Shown: piece by piece, positions 60,149 through 64,000 of the stretch | Position numbering within the stretch: the stretch's first letter is position 1 | How the letters are laid out: every line of letters starts with the position of its first letter | NCBI GenBank assembly: GCA_007449985.2 | Contig: VIIQ02000066.1 | Location: 310,001 to 374,000, forward strand | Direction of reading: 5' to 3' | DNA length: 64,000 nt | Origin: Desmodesmus armatus | Lineage: Eukaryota; Chlorophyta; Chlorophyceae; Sphaeropleales; Scenedesmaceae | Notes under the pieces: model-generated | Databases searched by the model: none | Told to the model about the DNA's origin: nothing | What the model saw: the letters and a program-made list of their open reading frames with translations, nothing else | Position numbers and translations under genes: made by a program

Positions 60149-62860
60149 CTAGGCCAGACCGAGCATCAGCCGCACTGCTTGTGCATCCCATGCTGGGTGT
60201 GTTGCTGACAACTGGCCGACAACATTGTCCAGGCTGTCTGGGTGCACCTCACTGCGTGACACAGCCAGCAGGAAGTGCAGCAGAGAGGAATGGCAGTGTG
60301 TCAGCAACACGCTGTTGAAGATTCTGTCTGCCTGCAGCTGCAGCTTTACGGCCGAGCTAGCAGCAATCAAGGTTGACAACAAATGCCCCTTGCCTAACAG
60401 GCATTCAAATACCCTTTGCAGGAGCGGCCTCATGTGCTACTCAAAAGAGCCAAAATGGGGAGGCGTCAAACTTGCCAACACTCCATACTTGCCTGTGTGT
60501 GGCACAAGATGCACACAAAACAACAGGATCTGCTGCAATGCGCTGTTCAGTGCATTCTGTGCTGTAATGGCCCAAATCTGTAGCCCATCAGTAGCTGCCC
60601 TTACCTGAAGGTGCTGTAGAGTCGCAGGCTGTCACTGCCTTTGCTGGAGTTGCTTGCATGGCTGCCATCACCGATCGCGATACTGGTCTTGCTGTCAGGC
60701 CCAGAGACAGCAGCAGAGTCCTCCAGGATTGTGAGCATGCGCTCCCTGCACTGCAACAAAGAAGCATGGCCCTAGCATCGATGAATTGCCAGCATTGCCA
60801 ACAGGCTGTTCTTGCCACTGGGTGAAGCCAATAATGAAAAACAGACAAGGACACGTGTTTTGTTCAGCTATGCTGTAGCGCACCATCTAAACACCACCAG
60901 CATAACTACCCAGTCATCACACAGAAAGCCAAGTCAGCTCACCCTTCTGCCGTTTGAGTCAACATCCACACAGACCGTGCGTGCTTGCCGCAGGTAGCTG
61001 CTGATGTCTCTGCTGCTGCCCTCCAAAAGGATCAGGATCAGAGACCGCCAGAACAACAGCCAGCCTGTACCATGCAGCAGCCACCAGCAGCTTCTGAGTC
61101 GCGCTGGGCTGAATGCTGGCACTCCAAACAACACCCCGACTGTCAGCAGGGAATTATCCCAAGATTCGCTTCTGAGGCAGCACCAATGTTCATGCTAGCT
61201 ACACTTGGCAGCTGAACTCATGCTCCAAAACGGCCCATACATGCAGGAGCAGCAATGGCCTCTCACATGCAACTTGCCAGGTGCTCAGATAGTGCTGCAA
61301 TCAAAACCAATTTGCTGAACGAGCCAGTATGTGCTGACGTCCAATTTCAGCAGTCAGACCGTACCTGTCAGCTGCAGTTCAGTAGCCCACTGCTTGATGA
61401 TAGCAGTGTAGCCAGATCTGTCGCGCATGTGGTCCAGCCGCAGCAGCACCCGTCTAAAGCCACTGCCTTCCTCTGTCTGCTGCTGTTGATCCTGTACGAG
61501 CTGGCCCTGCTGCTTGCACTCCTGCTGCTGCTGCAGTTGGTTCAGCTCCTGCTGCAGAGTTGCTGCCACATCATACAAACAGGTGCTGCCCTGAGGTTTG
61601 ACATCACACGATAGCGCAGCACGGCACAGCACAGGCAGAATACGGCATGGCACAGCAGGGCATGTCACAATCAGGGCAATCAGAGATGCAGCGTACTGCC
61701 ACAGCAACTACCACTCAAAAGGGCTTGGCTGCTGCCTCTCCTGCTGGGCATGCCAATTGTATCTGTGCTGAACTTGCCACTGGCGGTAGCTTGGATGCTT
61801 TAGGAATGGTTCCTGGTGTCTCACACAATCAGACTGACTGCTGGGCCACAGCAAAGCACACACAGCCCATGCCATGACTGCTGCGTTGACGTAGTCAGTA
61901 CTGGATGTTACACAGAACATCGCCCGTTTGAGGAGCCAACAAAAGGCTTATTGGGCAAAAGCAACTCTGACCCAAAACAAAAGTGACTAACCACATCAAC
62001 CGTCCTTTCCTTTTTCAGTCCATCATGCGATCTTCACTCCACGTTCCATGTGACACAATCAGTGACTCAGTGACTCAACGCACCTGGGCAGCTGTGGCTT
62101 GTTCCTGCAGCAGCTTGCTGAGCCTGTCCACAACAGTGCGTGGAAGTCCAGTAGATGTCACATGAACCTGCAGTGCTGCTGCTGCTGGGTATGCTGGGGG
62201 CATGGCAAACACCAGGCTGGCAGACAGCTGCTGCAGCTCCTCTGCAGTACATAGAACAGCGAAGCACAGACTGAAAATTAGTAGACGCTAGCTATGTGCC
62301 AAGCTTGGGCAAGTAAAGGACAAAAAAATCCGAAACTTCAAGTAATTACCAGCCCCCTGCCCCCCTTGAAAAGGTCTCAGATGCTACCTATACTGCTACA
62401 AGCTTGTGGTAGTGGTTACAGGGCCCATTACCTGGTGCATCTGCTGTCAGCTTGAGCACTCCCGAGCAGCTGCAGCCAGCATGTGCTGCTGCAATCGCGT
62501 CAGCAGCCTCCAGGTCACCTTCACTCACGGCATCAACAGCGTGAAGCAGCTCTGGCGGCGTCAACTGCAACACAGAGCAGCAGAATTGGGCTCCTTATGC
62601 TTGTGTGTTCTCTTGATATTGGGATTGAACCCATCACTGTTAAGGTTGATGAGCCACTGAAAAGTACAGTGCATCAATATAGGCTGCATCGACATCTGTT
62701 GCCGGAGGCAGTACTGACTAGTCATAAAGGACAGCACCCCAAGTGACTGCTGTCCCCTCCTGTGCAACCCAGGGTGTCTCACATCAGTCAGCGTGGTGTA
62801 TACGGCCATCACAACCACGAGTTCTTCCAGCTTCTGCTTGCAGCCGTGTATGGGATCCAT
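60149..62860 (-). CDS. RWD domain plus DUF1115 protein (RWDD2-like)
   Basis: Seven exons: 62860-62783, 62564-62432, 62241-62084, 61590-61365, 61064-60943, 60750-60605, 60356-60149. They close in phase to 356 residues. The N-terminal ~120 residues fit an RWD fold: a helical start (CKQKLEELVVVMAVYTTLTD) and FAMPPAYPAAAALQVHV, which carries the proline-rich YP turn typical of RWD domains. The C-terminal half fits DUF1115: FRRVLLRLDHMRDRSGYTAI, IIKQWATELQLTG, and TVCVDVDSNGRR followed by CRERM, the most conserved stretch of the family. A Gln-rich linker (~130-155) separates the two. RWDD2 proteins are widespread in eukaryotes with poorly known function; RWD domains bind proteins such as E2 enzymes or kinase regulators. 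Intron 3 contains a truncated LINE tail. The last exon start (60,356) is the least certain boundary. Confidence 0.85.
61899..62047 (-). mobile_element. Extremely truncated LINE copy: 3' tail only
   Basis: About 149 bp closely matching the 3' end of the LINE at 25,439-25,590, from GGATGTTACACAGAACATCG through the CATCATGCGATCTTCACTC block. Similarity stops at ACGTTCC, where the other copy enters coding sequence. TCAGT occurs on both sides (61,895-61,899 and about 62,059-62,063), a possible target duplication with ~11 bp of extra sequence at the 5' junction. It sits in intron 3 of the RWD gene, in the sense direction. Confidence 0.8.
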
Positions 62861-63224
62861 GGTGAGGGAGACAGCGATACGGAGGCAATACAGCAGCAGA
62901 AGTCACCGATGCTCGACACCGGAAGACACACCACAGACAATTCTCAATCTCACTCATGAAGGAGGACAAAAGCACCCTGTACTTTGCTCGAAGTTTCAAA
63001 AGTGATCCAGATCATTCCCCAAACGCCAAGAAGTCACCACGCATCATGCAGACGCTTCTACAGCAACTACACGAACATACAAAACTTTCAGTGCATCAGG
63101 CGTCTGCACGGGACACAGGCAATGCTAGCAGAGGTTTGAACTGCACCCTCCAGCTCCACGCAAGGTGTCAAATTCTGCTTTGATTACTCGTGCCTGAACT
63201 CTTGACACGTGTCTTACCCGCAAG
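62861..63224. other. Short divergent region, possible bidirectional promoter
   Basis: The RWD gene starts leftward at 62,860. A + ORF starting at 62,956 (75 codons, MKEDKSTLYFARSFKSDPDH...) could be the first exon of the + gene below, but I found no donor that joins it in phase. Confidence 0.3.
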
Positions 63225-64000
63225 GCTATCACGAACCGCCGTTTCACCCCTCCCACTGTCCAGTCACTGTTGATCCCACTGTCGGTTATGAGTGAGCTGC
63301 AGCGCCTCAATGATCCAAGCTATGCCATTCAGCTAGCTGTGGGGCCACCTTTGCCAGACCTGATCCCTCAGCAGCCCAACAGCGGGCTCAGGCTGGCAGG
63401 CCGCTGTGACAACAGCACCCGCAGGTGCGCGCCACAGTAACAGCACCGAGCTGCAGCACACGTGGCATGCCTTGACGAAAACAAGCAGACCTGAGCCATC
63501 ACTAGGGTGACAGCGTTCTGGGCAGCCTTAAATACGAGAGCGCCAGCTGCTGTTTGTAACCAGCCTGGCAGTCAGTGTGCCCTGGCAGGATCCCTGAGTG
63601 TTCCACGCTCAGTAAGTGCCAGCTTATGCCTGCAGCGAGTGCAATAGTATATATGTGGTGGGTGAGTTGTTACTGCCAGGCAACAGCAGGTACAGATTCC
63701 CAACTGCGGTGTCACCTGCAGGTTTGTCTTCAAGAAGGCACACCTTTCCCATGAAGATTTCAGGTAACAAGGGGGCTAGCAGCAGCCAGAGGGGTTGGAA
63801 AGAGTGGGACACAGGCTTACTGCCCTTTCACTTTGGAAGATAACTTTGTTCTTGTGACAGAGGGTGGGTCCTGCAGCGCAGGACGGTGCATGGTGTAAGA
63901 ACAAAGTCTGGCCAGTTGATTTGAGCAAGCTCCAGAAGTGCACACAACGTGGTATTAGTAAAACGTCTGCAGACCGCATAGAGTAGCAGTTCAACTCTCA
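63225..64000 (+). CDS. 5' part of an unidentified gene leaving the window (partial)
   Basis: Two exons join in phase: ~63,225-63,424 (NRRFTPPTVQSLLIPL, then MSELQRLNDPSYAIQLAVGP) with a GCAG/GTGCGC donor, and 63,722-63,763 (FVFKKAHLSHEDF) between a CCTGCAG acceptor and a CAG/GTAACA donor. The open frame, coherent phase and canonical sites on both exons argue for a real gene. The upstream boundary is weak (CCCGCAAG acceptor), and the rest lies beyond 64,000. No family is recognised from this fragment. Confidence 0.45.

Overview
This window is nuclear DNA of a eukaryote, most likely a chlorophyte green alga (possibly Chlorophyceae). Genes are split by many GT-AG introns. CAG/CTG triplet runs and alanine/glutamine/serine-rich protein segments are everywhere. 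The recognisable proteins are a plant-type DYRK kinase with an N-terminal LisH-like helix, a NO VEIN-type HSP90-fold ATPase and a Rab2 GTPase. The organism assignment is inference from these traits. I built the gene models by eye from splice sites and reading phase. The models for DYRK, NO VEIN-like, Rab2, RWD and the 51.1-53.7 kb gene close in phase over every exon.

Layout. 1-5,150: no convincing gene. About 5,360-8,012 (-): secreted or membrane-targeted protein of unknown family. 9,469-18,816 (-): DYRK kinase, 14 exons. 18,817-21,150: nothing convincing except a (GC)n-(G)n tract. 21,162-26,628: a tandem satellite of ~250-bp monomers with a seven-monomer, 1,769-bp higher-order repeat, interrupted at its far end by a 5'-truncated LINE. 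27,293-28,134: an 842-bp element with terminal inverted repeats and a TAA target duplication. 28,770-31,114 (+): a doubtful small ORF and a 434-codon ORF. 32,821-45,527 (-): a giant NO VEIN-like gene, 12 exons, ~3,160 codons. 47,118-49,719 (-): Rab2, 8 exons. 51,100-53,728 (+): a 249-residue protein with a plastid-like N-terminus, 5 exons. 57,150-59,593 (-): a 2OG-Fe(II) oxygenase-like gene with a frameshift. 60,149-62,860 (-): an RWD plus DUF1115 protein, 7 exons. From about 63,225 (+): the beginning of a gene that leaves the window.

The genes do not form a pathway; this is an ordinary eukaryotic neighbourhood of unrelated housekeeping and regulatory genes. The unusual content lies in the DNA between and inside them. 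There are serial duplications of 3' splice junctions in two unrelated genes, a nested higher-order satellite, two LINE tails inserted next to the same short target word, foldback and palindromic elements (two directly in front of the NO VEIN-like start codon), a 13-bp array of TGAGTCA sites, and an eight-unit internal repeat in the NO VEIN-like protein.
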